Positions 43,172-53,386 are shown, numbered from the stretch's first letter. The stretch: DNA of 64,000 nt from Chitinophagales bacterium (GCA_019638515.1 JAHBTS010000005.1:124001-188000); one strand, 5' to 3'. A program made the numbers and translations. The notes: generated from the sequence alone by a model not told the origin.

Positions 43172-46100
43172 ATGAAAAATTTGAAACTCCTCTTTGCAAC
43201 ACTGTTTGCATTTGTGTGTATCGGAATTGCCCATGCACAATCACCATCTTACGTTACAGCCGATTTTAAAGCGCTGAATACTCAGGGATGTTCCCCATTT
43301 GTGGTTCTTTTGTTTGACTCCTCTCGGAGCGATAACACAATTACTGCTAGGAGATGGGTGATAACCAATGCCTCGGGCGATACGGTGTTTCAAGATAATG
43401 CCAATAAAACTACAATTGGTTTAAACCTAACAGAGGCAGGATGCTATACGGTATCACTTTTATCGGTGAACCGTTTTCAAGTTTCTGACTATAAGGTGAA
43501 GCAAGATTATATCTGCGTGAAGCCACGCCCTAAAATTGATTTTACCTTGTCAACTATGGGTGGCTGTCCTCCACTTACTGTAAATTACCAGTGTAATTCG
43601 CAGGCGCTGTGCGGAACCATTGATAGCGTAACCATAGATTTTAAAAATGGAACAGTAGAAACTTTTCCTGCTTGCGGAACTTATGCTGCAACTTATACCA
43701 ACTCTGGAAATTACACGCCTACTTTCTATGTGAAAAATTCTTGTGGTTGCTATGCCGATTCTACTTGGACGGCACCAATAGTTGTTTCACCAAAACCAAC
43801 AGCCAGTTTTACTGCCACAGGAAGTACTCAAAGTTGCACTGCTCCTTATGCAGTAAGTTTTAGTGCTCAAACACAAGGCCCAAGAGCTAAATACCAATGG
43901 TTTGTAGATGGTGTTAGCCAACAAAATAGTACTTCATTAGCGTTTAATTACAATTTTGGTTATGGTGCGCACGATGTTAAGTTGGTTGTAACCGATACAG
44001 TAATTGGCTGTTCAGATACATTAAGCAGATTAGATTATGTAGTGGTGGGGCAACCTGCCCAACCTGCATTTACAGCAAGTAAAACATCGGGTTGTACTCC
44101 ATTGAATGTTGTGCTTAGAAACCAAACTGTGGGCAATGCTACTAACTTAAAATGGGTGATTACAGATGATCAAAACAATGTAGTAGTGCAGCGTTCTGGT
44201 TCTCCAGCTTTATTCGATTCTATCGGGTATTCGTTTTCTACGGTAGGAACTTACAATGTATGTTTAATTGCTACTTTTAATGGAGGTTGCATGGATACTT
44301 TCTGTGCGCCTAATTTTATTTCTGTAGGTACTTTGCCGAGTTCAGATTTTACAGTTGATAAAACCGCGCATTGTACGGTTCCGGCTACTTCGGTAGCTAC
44401 TCTAGTTACGCCTTGCGTGGGTTGTACATACAAATGGAGTACTACTGGTTTGCCCATTGCTAATACAGCTTCGTTGAATGCTACTTACACTACATCGGGC
44501 AATAAAAATATCAGTGTTACTGTTACCGATGCAAATGGATGTTCTTCTACAACCACAAAAAATTCTATCGTAAAAATTTCAAACCTAAAGGCAATATTAT
44601 TTAAAACAGGAAAAGGCGGATGTCCTCCATATACTGTTTCATTTGCAGATAGCACTAGAGCTCCGGAACCAATTACAGGTGTTTCATGGAGTTTTCCGGG
44701 AGCTAATATTACTTCGGCCACAGGCAAAACACCTCCGGCTGTTACATACAATACTACCGGTGAATATGTGGTAACCATGCAGGTTCAAACCGCTTCTGGC
44801 TGTGTGGCTACTGTAAGAGATACCATTCGTGTATCGAATAAGCCAGCAGGTCCATTTACAGTATCTCCAACTACTGTTTGTTATGAAGAAATACCGAACG
44901 TGTTTAAGTGGACAGGCAGTGCATTTGATACTTTATTTTGGTCGTTTGGCGATGGCGGAAAAGCCACTACATTGGTAGATTCAATTAGCTATTTCTATCA
45001 AGATTTAGGAAACTTCTCTCCATGTGTAATTGCTTCAAAAGATGGTTGTCGTTCAGATTCTATTTGTTTGAACCAAGTTACCATAAATGGCCCTGCTGCT
45101 AACTTTAAAGATTCTTCGCACTGTACAAACAGAAAGCAGTTTTACTACTTAAATGATTCTAAACAAGCTACTTCTTATGTTTGGAGTTTTTGCGATGGCA
45201 CTACCAGTACTCAGTTTAATATGCAGAAGCTTTATGCCGGTTGCGATACATGCAGTGTTAAACTAACTGCTTACAACAGCCAAACAGGATGTACGCACTC
45301 TAAAACATTGCTTACTTCGGTTATTTGCCCCGATGCAGATTTTACTGTGAGCGATACTGTGGGTTGTATCAATTTCCGTCCGGTATTTACCAATACTTCA
45401 TCGAGCAAAACTCAAACCCGTTGGGATTTTAATACTAATAACGGAAGGCAGTATGTGAATGCTGCTCATAGCCCAACCACTCCTAGCAATACTTATACTA
45501 CTCCGGGTTACTTTGGAGTATCTATGATAAACACCGATGCTAAAGGTTGCCGCGATACCATTACTAAACCTAACTTAATTAAGATAACTAAGGTAACGGC
45601 TAATATGAGTGCAAGCGATACTGTTTTTTGTATTCCTAATACAGTAACATTTACCAATACTTCAACTGCGGCTATGTCTTCGGTTGCCCAAAGTGTGTGG
45701 TCGTATGGCGATGGCTCTGATGTTGATTCTTCAAACAATGGTTCTCATGAATACACCGTACAAGGTGTGTACCGTCCGGTACTTACTGTGTACAATGAAT
45801 ACGGTTGCCGCGATACAGCTTCAAAACAAATTTTAGCTAATAAAATTGTGGCTGTGGCTACCTTCGATGACAGTACTTGTGTGGGAACTACCAATTTGTT
45901 TTCTAACCAATCTACCGGTATAAACCAAGTATATCAATGGCACTTCCCCGGAGGTATTCCTTCTTACTCTATTGGTAGAAATGTGAATGTAGTTTACAAT
46001 GTAGAAGGTGATTACCCTGTGATGTTGGTAGTGCACGATAATACAGGAACTTGCCGCGATACTTTACGCGATACAATACACGTTTACAATCCAATTGCAA

Positions 46101-49100
46101 ATTATGGATTAAGTCAAAAATATGCACAATGTCCGAACCCACCATTTTTGGTTCAGTTCTATGATTCTTCTAGAAATGATATTGAAAGTTGGGAGTGGGA
46201 CTTTGGTGATGGAACGCCAATCTCGAACCTAAGAAATCCATCGCATTATTACCACCATGCAGGTGAATTCCCGGTACGCCTTACCGTAAGAACAAACAAT
46301 GGTTGCGAAGCAACTGTGGTTAAAGATACTGTAAAGGTAGAAGGTCCTTATGCAACAATGACCTTTGCACCACTGCCGGGAATTTGCCCTTGCGATAGTG
46401 TGGAATTTACTATTAACACCGTAAGTGCTGTACAAGCCATTTTATTAGATGGTCAAAACTCACCTTACACTTTCCCTCCAATTGTACCATCAGGTACTTT
46501 TGATAATCCTGTGGTGTTGAAAAGAAAAGTACAGTTCTGTACTTCAGGTACAGCCAATGCTCAAGTATTAGTGAGCGATGGTGCCGGGTGTAATGTGTTG
46601 CTGCAACCGATTCCGGTTCTTATTGATACGCCTTCTACTCATTTCAGCTTTGTAAACAATGTATGCGACTCCGGCAGTGTATGTTTTACAGACAATACCA
46701 TGTTCTTTACACCGGGTACTGCATTTGCTTCAAGGCTTTGGAACTTTGGAGATGGCAATACCGATACTGTTGCCAACCCATGCCACGTATTTAGTGCGCC
46801 TGGTGATTATATGGTTACACTAACTGTTTACAATAACTTGGGTTGCAGTATGAGCGAAACTCAAAAAGTTCATATTCACGCTTCTCCGAAAGTAATGGTT
46901 GCTGCCAACGATTCTACAGGATGCGTGCCACAAACAATACAGTTCTCTAATGTTTCTTTAATAGATTCTACTACAGGAATAGCTTCTTTAAGCTGGGATT
47001 TTGGAAATGGAAATACTTCAACCGTAGCAAATCCTTCGCAGGCCTATACTGCTGCTGGTTTATACAATGTTAAACTTACCGTAGTAGATAGTTTTGGATG
47101 TACAGGAGTAGGTGGGTTAGATATTGCTATCAATGCGTTACCAACAGCACAAGGCACAGGCGACACCACCATTTGTGTGGGCGGTGCTGCACAACTTTCG
47201 GGCTTGGGTGGCGTAAACTGTGTGTGGTCGCCAGCGGTGGGCTTAAACAATCCTGCCAGCTGCAATCCGGTAGCTTCTCCGGATAATGATCAACAATATG
47301 TTTTAACCGCTATTGATGCAAACGGTTGCCAAGGTACAGATACCGTATTGGTAAGAGTTGCAAAAATAAATGCCAGCTTTACTGCAAACTCAGTTTGTTT
47401 CCCTGCTGCTACTCAGTTTTCATACAACGGATCTAATACCAACGGTAACATAGCTTCGTATTTCTACGATTTGGGCGATGGAAATAATGCTGCAACTGCT
47501 AACCATGCACATAGCTATACTGCTGCTAATTCATATAGCGTGCGTTTAATTGTTACCGATAATCATGGTTGCCAAGATGATACTATACAGTCTGTAATTG
47601 TAAGAGCTACTCCAGTTGCTCAAGCAATTGCCGATACGGTTTGTTTTGGTCAAGCAACTACACTAACCGATGTTTCTAACTTAGGTGGTGCTAATGCCGT
47701 AAGCAGAGTTTGGAACGTAGCCAATCAAGTAAAATCAGATTCAATTGTTACTGTTACATTCCCTACTGCCGGTTTATTTACTGCTACTTTAAAAGTAACA
47801 AACGATGCTGGTTGCTCAGACAGTACTTCTATCAACATATTTGTGCGCAGTAATCCTGTGGCAGACTTTACCGCAACACAAGCTTGCGAAGGAAAAGCAA
47901 CAGATTTTACTGCAACAGCACAGAATGGAACAGGTGTTATCAATAGCTTGTTGTGGGATTTTAATACTGTCGTAGCCGGAGCAGATACAGCAGCCGGAAC
48001 TAACAATGCTCAATATACTTATGCTGCAGCAGGTACTTACCAAGCAGCTTTGCATGTAGCCGATAACTTTGGTTGTGCTCACGATACCGTAAAACAAGTT
48101 ACAGTGTTTGTATTGCCTCAAGCATTATTTAGCGTGGCTAACAACTGTACCAATGCCACTATTAACTTTGCATCTAATAGCATTGCAGGAAGCAATAGCA
48201 TTGCTGCTCACAACTGGATATTTGGTACAGGTACACCAGCAACTTCTACTGCCGCAAACCCTGCCATACAAGTTGGAAATGCTCCCGGAAATTATGCAGT
48301 ACAATTAGTAGTTACAGATACAAAAGGGTGTGCCGATACGCTTAACTCTGCCTTCAGGATTTTTGAAGGACCGCAGGCTAAAATGTTTGTGTACGACTCT
48401 ACAGTATGTTTAAACAACTGTGTGCAATTAACAAGCCTTTCAACTCCGGGCGAAGGCAGTATTACTACCTACGCATGGGAAATGAATGCAAATGGAACCG
48501 TAGATTACACTACCGATAAAGTAGCTTGCCACAAATATGCAACTCCGGGCAATAAAACAGTAAAACTTACTGTGGCAGATGCCAACGGTTGTGTAGATAC
48601 AGCTACTACCAATATCCAAATCTTATCAATACCAACAGCAGATTTTCAATGGCAAGCTGTGTGCCAAGCCACTCCAATGGCTTTAATTAACCAATCGGTA
48701 CAGGGCAGTGGTGCATTGCAATCTTGCTTGTGGATTTTCCACGATGGAAGTTTCAATAACTCTTGCAATACCAATAAAGTGTTTACCGTTGGTGGCGACT
48801 ATCCGGTATCATTTGTAGCCGTAGATGTATTTGGTTGTTCTGATACTGTAAGCAAAATGGTTCATGTTGATGTGCCTACACAGTTAGATGTAAATGCTGG
48901 CGATACCACCATCTGTAAAGGTGAGTTGGTAGCCTACAATGTACAAGGTGTGTTCTCTCAAATAGAATGGAAACCTGCTACTTATGTAAGCAACCCTACT
49001 GAAGCAAATGTGGTTATCAATCCATCTTCTTCTATTAAATACATTGTTGAAGCTAAAAACGGAGCTTGTAAGCCTGTGTTTGATACCTTAAAAGTAGATG

Positions 49101-49663
49101 TGATTCAACAAGTACCATTGGCTGTGAGCGCAGCACCAGATAAAGTATTGTTAGGTGTAAATACCAACATTACTGCAGAAATAGGCGGTAAAATAGATAG
49201 CATTATTTGGTCGCCAAGCGAAGGTTTAGATTGCTACAACTGCAGCAACCCTAAAGCTACTCCTCAAGCAACCACAACCTACTATGCTACCATCTACTAC
49301 AGCATGAATGGTGTTACTTGTACACAAACCGATTCTGTATCCATTACAGTATTTGAAAGCTGTGGCGAAAGTCCAATATTCGTACCAAATACCTTTACTC
49401 CAAATGGTGATGGTTTAAATGATGGCTTCACTATTCGCGGAGCAGGTATTTCAAGAATCAAAAATTTCCGCATATTCGACCGTTGGGGAAAAATGGTTTT
49501 TGCAACAGAGAATGCACCAATCAATTCTGCTGCCGCTTCTTGGTTCGGAACCGATATGGGCGGAAAAGAATTGAATCCGGGAGTATTTGTTTACATGTAC
49601 GAAATTGTGTGCATGAACAACGAAGTGCTTACAGGAAAAGGAAATATAACTCTAATTAAATAA
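43172..49663 (+). CDS. Giant PKD-repeat surface protein with gliding/T9SS type B C-terminus
   Basis: 2163 residues from the ATG at 43172, which opens a signal peptide (ending IAHAQ); the longer frame adds 15 unlikely residues. Almost the whole protein is tandem PKD/Ig-like modules of about 80-90 residues with many Cys; the W-x-F/Y-G-D-G signature recurs (WSFGDGG, WSYGDGS, WDFGDGT, WNFGDGN, WDFGNGN). The last ~95 residues are a gliding-motility-associated, type B T9SS sorting domain (FVPNTFTPNGDGLND, IFDRWGKMVF). It should be a long surface filament or adhesin, comparable in layout to SprB-like proteins. The PorP/SprF gene follows at once and is probably needed for its export or attachment. 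Confidence 0.92.
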   Translation: MKNLKLLFATLFAFVCIGIAHAQSPSYVTADFKALNTQGCSPFVVLLFDSSRSDNTITARRWVITNASGDTVFQDNANKTTIGLNLTEAGCYTVSLLSVNRFQVSDYKVKQDYICVKPRPKIDFTLSTMGGCPPLTVNYQCNSQALCGTIDSVTIDFKNGTVETFPACGTYAATYTNSGNYTPTFYVKNSCGCYADSTWTAPIVVSPKPTASFTATGSTQSCTAPYAVSFSAQTQGPRAKYQWFVDGVSQQNSTSLAFNYNFGYGAHDVKLVVTDTVIGCSDTLSRLDYVVVGQPAQPAFTASKTSGCTPLNVVLRNQTVGNATNLKWVITDDQNNVVVQRSGSPALFDSIGYSFSTVGTYNVCLIATFNGGCMDTFCAPNFISVGTLPSSDFTVDKTAHCTVPATSVATLVTPCVGCTYKWSTTGLPIANTASLNATYTTSGNKNISVTVTDANGCSSTTTKNSIVKISNLKAILFKTGKGGCPPYTVSFADSTRAPEPITGVSWSFPGANITSATGKTPPAVTYNTTGEYVVTMQVQTASGCVATVRDTIRVSNKPAGPFTVSPTTVCYEEIPNVFKWTGSAFDTLFWSFGDGGKATTLVDSISYFYQDLGNFSPCVIASKDGCRSDSICLNQVTINGPAANFKDSSHCTNRKQFYYLNDSKQATSYVWSFCDGTTSTQFNMQKLYAGCDTCSVKLTAYNSQTGCTHSKTLLTSVICPDADFTVSDTVGCINFRPVFTNTSSSKTQTRWDFNTNNGRQYVNAAHSPTTPSNTYTTPGYFGVSMINTDAKGCRDTITKPNLIKITKVTANMSASDTVFCIPNTVTFTNTSTAAMSSVAQSVWSYGDGSDVDSSNNGSHEYTVQGVYRPVLTVYNEYGCRDTASKQILANKIVAVATFDDSTCVGTTNLFSNQSTGINQVYQWHFPGGIPSYSIGRNVNVVYNVEGDYPVMLVVHDNTGTCRDTLRDTIHVYNPIANYGLSQKYAQCPNPPFLVQFYDSSRNDIESWEWDFGDGTPISNLRNPSHYYHHAGEFPVRLTVRTNNGCEATVVKDTVKVEGPYATMTFAPLPGICPCDSVEFTINTVSAVQAILLDGQNSPYTFPPIVPSGTFDNPVVLKRKVQFCTSGTANAQVLVSDGAGCNVLLQPIPVLIDTPSTHFSFVNNVCDSGSVCFTDNTMFFTPGTAFASRLWNFGDGNTDTVANPCHVFSAPGDYMVTLTVYNNLGCSMSETQKVHIHASPKVMVAANDSTGCVPQTIQFSNVSLIDSTTGIASLSWDFGNGNTSTVANPSQAYTAAGLYNVKLTVVDSFGCTGVGGLDIAINALPTAQGTGDTTICVGGAAQLSGLGGVNCVWSPAVGLNNPASCNPVASPDNDQQYVLTAIDANGCQGTDTVLVRVAKINASFTANSVCFPAATQFSYNGSNTNGNIASYFYDLGDGNNAATANHAHSYTAANSYSVRLIVTDNHGCQDDTIQSVIVRATPVAQAIADTVCFGQATTLTDVSNLGGANAVSRVWNVANQVKSDSIVTVTFPTAGLFTATLKVTNDAGCSDSTSINIFVRSNPVADFTATQACEGKATDFTATAQNGTGVINSLLWDFNTVVAGADTAAGTNNAQYTYAAAGTYQAALHVADNFGCAHDTVKQVTVFVLPQALFSVANNCTNATINFASNSIAGSNSIAAHNWIFGTGTPATSTAANPAIQVGNAPGNYAVQLVVTDTKGCADTLNSAFRIFEGPQAKMFVYDSTVCLNNCVQLTSLSTPGEGSITTYAWEMNANGTVDYTTDKVACHKYATPGNKTVKLTVADANGCVDTATTNIQILSIPTADFQWQAVCQATPMALINQSVQGSGALQSCLWIFHDGSFNNSCNTNKVFTVGGDYPVSFVAVDVFGCSDTVSKMVHVDVPTQLDVNAGDTTICKGELVAYNVQGVFSQIEWKPATYVSNPTEANVVINPSSSIKYIVEAKNGACKPVFDTLKVDVIQQVPLAVSAAPDKVLLGVNTNITAEIGGKIDSIIWSPSEGLDCYNCSNPKATPQATTTYYATIYYSMNGVTCTQTDSVSITVFESCGESPIFVPNTFTPNGDGLNDGFTIRGAGISRIKNFRIFDRWGKMVFATENAPINSAAASWFGTDMGGKELNPGVFVYMYEIVCMNNEVLTGKGNITLIK

Positions 49664-49752
49664 ACCTCTAAACCCTCAAAATCATGAAACTTAAACAAAT
49701 TGTAAACAACTTTTTATCTATAGAAAAAAATAAAATCACAAAACTTGTACCT

Positions 49753-50823
49753 ATGAAAACAATCTCTACCAAAATTAAAACCCTAGCAGCAGCCATGTTG
49801 GTAGCAAGCGGGATGTACGCACAAGATGTACACTTTTCGCAATACACTATGGCACCTATGTTGCTCAATCCGGCTCTCGCAGGCTTGAACCAATGCGATT
49901 ACCGTGTGGTAGCAAACTTTAGAACTCAATGGACTGCCATAAACGGTTTAAATACATATAGCACAGTTGCAGGAAGTGCAGATTTTACTGTAGGAAAAAT
50001 TACTAAATACAACAGTTTTGCCGGAGCGGGAATGAACTTTTTTTACGACCAAGCTGGCGACCTTAAATTTAATACCAGCAGGGTAGATTTGAATGCAGCA
50101 TACCACTTTATGCTTAACCGCAAAGGAACCATGAGCATTAGTGCCGGATTGCAAGGGAGTTTTAATTTTAGAAGAATTGACGCATCCAAAGCTACCTTCG
50201 ATTCTCAGTGGGATAACAGCACAGGCTCAGTAGATCCCAATGGCGTAAAAGAAACCTTTGGTAGAACCCAAATGATGTTTGGCGATGCCGGTTTTGGATT
50301 GTTCTTTTCTGCACTAACCAAAAAAGACCACAATATCTATTTAGGATTTTCATTAACGCACTTGAACCAGCCTAAAATTTCATTCTATCCAAACACTACA
50401 GATGCTTCAAATGTAAACGAACGTTTATACATGAAACTGAGCATACATGGCGGAACACAATTGTACATTACCAGAAAATTAGCCGTAACACCTCACTTTA
50501 TGGCATTGGTGCAAGGACCTTCGCAGCAATACAATATTGGTGCCAACGTAAAAATGAAGTTGAGCAATATTCCTTCAGACCAAACAGCCATTTATTTTGG
50601 AGCACAATACCGCGGTTTGTTTTATAGCAAAGGCGGTCCGGTAGATGCTGTTATTCTTTCTACACGTGCCGATTACAAAGGATTTACCTTTGGATTTAGT
50701 TACGACATCAACGTATCGAAATTATTGCCGGCTACCAATACTGTTGGCGGACCGGAATTAGTAGTGATGTACCAAGGCTGCTTTAATAAAAAGCCGCGCC
50801 CGGGTCATTGTCCTGCACTTTAA
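49753..50823 (+). CDS. PorP/SprF family T9SS-associated membrane protein
   Basis: 356 residues from the ATG at 49753, which starts the signal peptide (ending GMYAQ); an in-frame ATG at 49684 would put 23 residues in front of it. The mature N-terminus DVHFSQYTMAPMLLNPALAG is the family signature, followed by an outer-membrane beta-barrel. SprF in Flavobacterium is needed for surface delivery of the adhesin SprB, and such genes normally pair with a gliding-type C-terminal partner, exactly as here with the PKD giant. A tandem array of terminator hairpins follows. Confidence 0.92.
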   Translation: MKTISTKIKTLAAAMLVASGMYAQDVHFSQYTMAPMLLNPALAGLNQCDYRVVANFRTQWTAINGLNTYSTVAGSADFTVGKITKYNSFAGAGMNFFYDQAGDLKFNTSRVDLNAAYHFMLNRKGTMSISAGLQGSFNFRRIDASKATFDSQWDNSTGSVDPNGVKETFGRTQMMFGDAGFGLFFSALTKKDHNIYLGFSLTHLNQPKISFYPNTTDASNVNERLYMKLSIHGGTQLYITRKLAVTPHFMALVQGPSQQYNIGANVKMKLSNIPSDQTAIYFGAQYRGLFYSKGGPVDAVILSTRADYKGFTFGFSYDINVSKLLPATNTVGGPELVVMYQGCFNKKPRPGHCPAL

Positions 50824-50888
50824 TCAGTGCTTACAGCAGCAAGTTCATTTGCAAAGCGCTAGCAGGTATTCACCAAGAAATTATTCAA

Positions 50889-51267
50889 CTTTCATAACAG
50901 GTACACGCACTCCATTGTTAAAAGGATGGAGTGCTTTTTCACCCAATCTTGAACCGAACTGAACTAAAGACTTTCATAACAGGTACACGCACTCCATTGT
51001 TAAAAAGATGGAGTGCTTTTTCACCCAATCTTGAACCGAACTGAACTAAAGACTTTCATAACAGGTACATGCACTCCATTGTTAAAAGGATGGAGTGCTT
51101 TTTCACCCAATCTTGAACCGAACTGAACCAAAGACTTTCATAACAGGTACACGCACTCCATTGTTAAAAAGATGGAGTGCTTTTTCACCCAATCTTGAAC
51201 CGAACCGAACCAAAGACTTTCATAACAGGTACATGCACTCCATTGTTAAAAAGATGGAGTGCTTTTG
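50889..51267. repeat. Five tandem 82-bp repeats, each with an intrinsic terminator hairpin
   Basis: Repeats begin at 50889, 50971, 51053, 51135 and 51217 (period exactly 82); the last is cut after about 50 bases. Each holds a perfect 9-bp stem GCACTCCAT/ATGGAGTGC with a 10-base loop and a T-run: 50907-50939, 50989-51021, 51071-51103, 51153-51185 and 51235-51266. The connecting part ends in a small repeat GAACC-GAACT-GAAC. Copies differ at only a few places (CACGC or CATGC; AAAAGG or AAAAAG; GAACT or GAACC), so they are nearly identical. They fill the gap between the PorP/SprF gene and GAPDH. Confidence 0.95.
50907..50939 (+). terminator. First terminator of the tandem array (end of PKD-porP/sprF unit)
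   Basis: Stem GCACTCCAT (50907-50915) with ATGGAGTGC (50926-50934) and TTTTT (50935-50939). It lies 83 bases after the PorP/SprF stop and is the first of five such hairpins. Confidence 0.85.
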
Positions 51268-51381
51268 TTTTAGCCATATATGGAATGTGTCTAAACATTT
51301 TACAATCCTTGCCAAATTTCTTTGTGTTTTCTTTTTATTTTCGCCCGCGTTTTAAAAAAGCAATAAATCATAAGCTATAAA

Positions 51382-52830
51382 ATGAAAGACCAATACGAAT
51401 TAGAACTCAGCCAGTGGATTAGCAACGAGAAAACTGCCTTGGACTTGTTAGATGCAGCCAGCAAACTACAGCTAAACAGAAGTGTGGAACTGGTGCTTTT
51501 TAGAAGAAAGTTATTCGATAAAAGAATTACCGAGATTATTAACGATCACGTATATGTTAGAAAATTTTCGGGTATTCCGGTTACTTTAGATATTACACTC
51601 AGCCTTACTCAGGCATTGAGTAAGCTAAACCTAGCGCCTTCAAGAATAGACCTTGGCCGCTTGTGTAAAGAATGGTTAGAAGAAGGAAAGAATTTTCCTG
51701 ATTACGATGCTTTTGTAGCTGAAAAACTGAAAGATTTTATAGGAGCAGAGCGTAAAGTATTAAAGCCACGCGATGTGGTATTGTATGGTTTTGGAAGAAT
51801 TGGCAGACTTGCCGCCAGAATTTTAATTGAGCACGCAGGCAGCGGTCAGCAGTTGCGCCTAAAGGGAATTGTTACGCGCGAAAGAGGTACCGATGATTTG
51901 GAAAAACGCGCATCGCTATTGAGCAAAGATTCTGTGCACGGAAAGTTTGCCGGAGCAGTAGAAGCCGATATGGAAAGCGGAAGCATTGTTATCAATGGAC
52001 ATAAAGTGAAAATGATTTCTGCGGCATCGCCTTCAGAAATAGATTATACAGAATATGGAATCAATGATGCTATCATTATTGATAACACAGGCGTGTGGCG
52101 CGATGAAAAAGGTTTGGGCGAACACCTAAAAGCCAAAGGCAGCGATGTAGTATTGCTTACAGCTCCCGGAAAAGGCGATATTCCTAATATCGTTTATGGT
52201 GTAAACCACCAAGGATTTTCAACCGAAAAGCAAAAGATATTTACTGCTGCCAGCTGCACTACCAATGCAATTGTTCCGGTAATTAAAGTAATTGAAGATA
52301 GTTTAGGTATAGAGCAAGGACACATAGAAACCGTTCATGCTTATACCAACGACCAAAATCTGCTAGATAACTATCACAAGAAATCTCGCAGAGGAAGAGG
52401 CGCACCAATCAACATGGTAATTACAGAAACAGGTGCCGGCAAAGCAGTTACCAAAGTTTTCCCACACATGAAAGGAAAGCTAACCTCTAATGCTGTGCGC
52501 GTGCCGGTGGCAAATGTTAGTTTGGCAATATTGAGTTTACAAGTTAAAAAGCAAACCACTTTAGAAGAAGTAAATGCCCTGTTGCGCGATGCTTCGCTGT
52601 ATGGCGAATTGGTGGAGCAGCTCGATTTTTCGGTGAGCGAAGAATTGGTTTCCAGCGATGTAATTGGCAATAGCCATGCTTGCGAAATTGATAGCAAAGC
52701 CACTATTGTTGCCGAAGATGGAAAACGTGTGGTAATATATGCTTGGTACGATAACGAGTATGGATATACCTGCCAAGTTGTACGACTGGCAAAGCATTTG
52801 GCCGGAGTTAGAAGATTGGTTTATTACTAA
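51382..52830 (+). CDS. gap: Glyceraldehyde-3-phosphate dehydrogenase, long form
   Basis: 482 residues, about 140 more than classical GAPDH. The extra N-terminal ~130 residues are helical and not a known catalytic domain; long forms like this occur in Bacteroidota. The NAD-binding motif LYGFGRIGRLAARIL begins at residue 134 and the active-site Cys is Cys292 in AASCTTNAI. It oxidises glyceraldehyde 3-phosphate in glycolysis or runs backwards in gluconeogenesis. Upstream lies the tandem terminator array, so it needs its own promoter; TATTTTCGCCCGC (51336-51348) resembles the box before two tRNA genes. A hairpin terminator follows. Confidence 0.93.
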   Translation: MKDQYELELSQWISNEKTALDLLDAASKLQLNRSVELVLFRRKLFDKRITEIINDHVYVRKFSGIPVTLDITLSLTQALSKLNLAPSRIDLGRLCKEWLEEGKNFPDYDAFVAEKLKDFIGAERKVLKPRDVVLYGFGRIGRLAARILIEHAGSGQQLRLKGIVTRERGTDDLEKRASLLSKDSVHGKFAGAVEADMESGSIVINGHKVKMISAASPSEIDYTEYGINDAIIIDNTGVWRDEKGLGEHLKAKGSDVVLLTAPGKGDIPNIVYGVNHQGFSTEKQKIFTAASCTTNAIVPVIKVIEDSLGIEQGHIETVHAYTNDQNLLDNYHKKSRRGRGAPINMVITETGAGKAVTKVFPHMKGKLTSNAVRVPVANVSLAILSLQVKKQTTLEEVNALLRDASLYGELVEQLDFSVSEELVSSDVIGNSHACEIDSKATIVAEDGKRVVIYAWYDNEYGYTCQVVRLAKHLAGVRRLVYY

Positions 52831-52837
52831 TAATATA

Positions 52838-52879
52838 AAAAAGCAGCGCACTTGGAATATACCGAATGCGCTGCTTTAA
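52838..52879 (+). terminator. Hairpin terminator between GAPDH and ribH
   Basis: AAGCAGCGCA (52841-52850) pairs perfectly with TGCGCTGCTT (52867-52876). The T-run is short (TTTAATTT) and ends only 11 bases before the ribH start, so it may be leaky or also act on ribH translation. Confidence 0.7.
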
Positions 52880-52889
52880 TTTCATAAAA

Positions 52890-53384
52890 ATGGCAGGAAA
52901 ACTGAAAGCAACCTCCGATAGCAGCAAAATAGAATTTGCAAATGCTGCCAACTATTTGGTGGGTATAGTTGTAAGCGAATATCATGCAGATATTTGTGAG
53001 AAACTAAAGAAAGCAGCCGTAGCAACTCTGAAAGCAGCAGGTGTTCATTCCAAAAACATTGTGGTGAAATATGCTCCCGGAGCATACGAAATACCATTGG
53101 CTGCACGCTGGCTCTTCGATTCAGGCGATTTTGATGCCATCATCTGCTTAGGCTGTGTAATAAAAGGAGATACTGAGCACGATTTTTATATAAACGATGC
53201 CATTGCCAAAAAACTCATGGATATGAGCGTGCAAGATGAAGCTCCATTTGTATTTGGTGTACTTACCGTAAACAGCAAACAGCAAGCCACAGACCGCTCC
53301 GGTGGTAAGTTGGGAAACAAAGGCGAAGAATGTGCCTTAGCTGCACTCAAAATGCTTTCTTTGCGCGATACCATTACTGAGTAG
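52890..53384 (+). CDS. ribH: 6,7-dimethyl-8-ribityllumazine synthase
   Basis: 164 residues from the ATG at 52890; the upstream in-frame codons lie inside the terminator hairpin. RibH makes the lumazine precursor of riboflavin. Family landmarks: GIVVSEYHADI, the substrate-binding APGAYEIP, and CLGCVIKGDTEHDFYI with the catalytic His; the C-terminal part holds GKLGNKGEECA. Length is typical. Other rib genes are not in the window. The MBL hydrolase gene follows after two bases. Confidence 0.93.
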   Translation: MAGKLKATSDSSKIEFANAANYLVGIVVSEYHADICEKLKKAAVATLKAAGVHSKNIVVKYAPGAYEIPLAARWLFDSGDFDAIICLGCVIKGDTEHDFYINDAIAKKLMDMSVQDEAPFVFGVLTVNSKQQATDRSGGKLGNKGEECALAALKMLSLRDTITE

Positions 53385-53386
53385 TT

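Noticed and set aside
50889..51267. Possible CRISPR array
   Set aside because: The whole 82-base unit is repeated without unique spacers, and there are no cas genes; the hairpin and T-run identify terminators.
51095..51380. Two open frames within the tandem repeats, sharing the same N-terminal sequence
   Set aside because: They are produced by the 82-bp repeats running through terminator hairpins and have no start signals or family.
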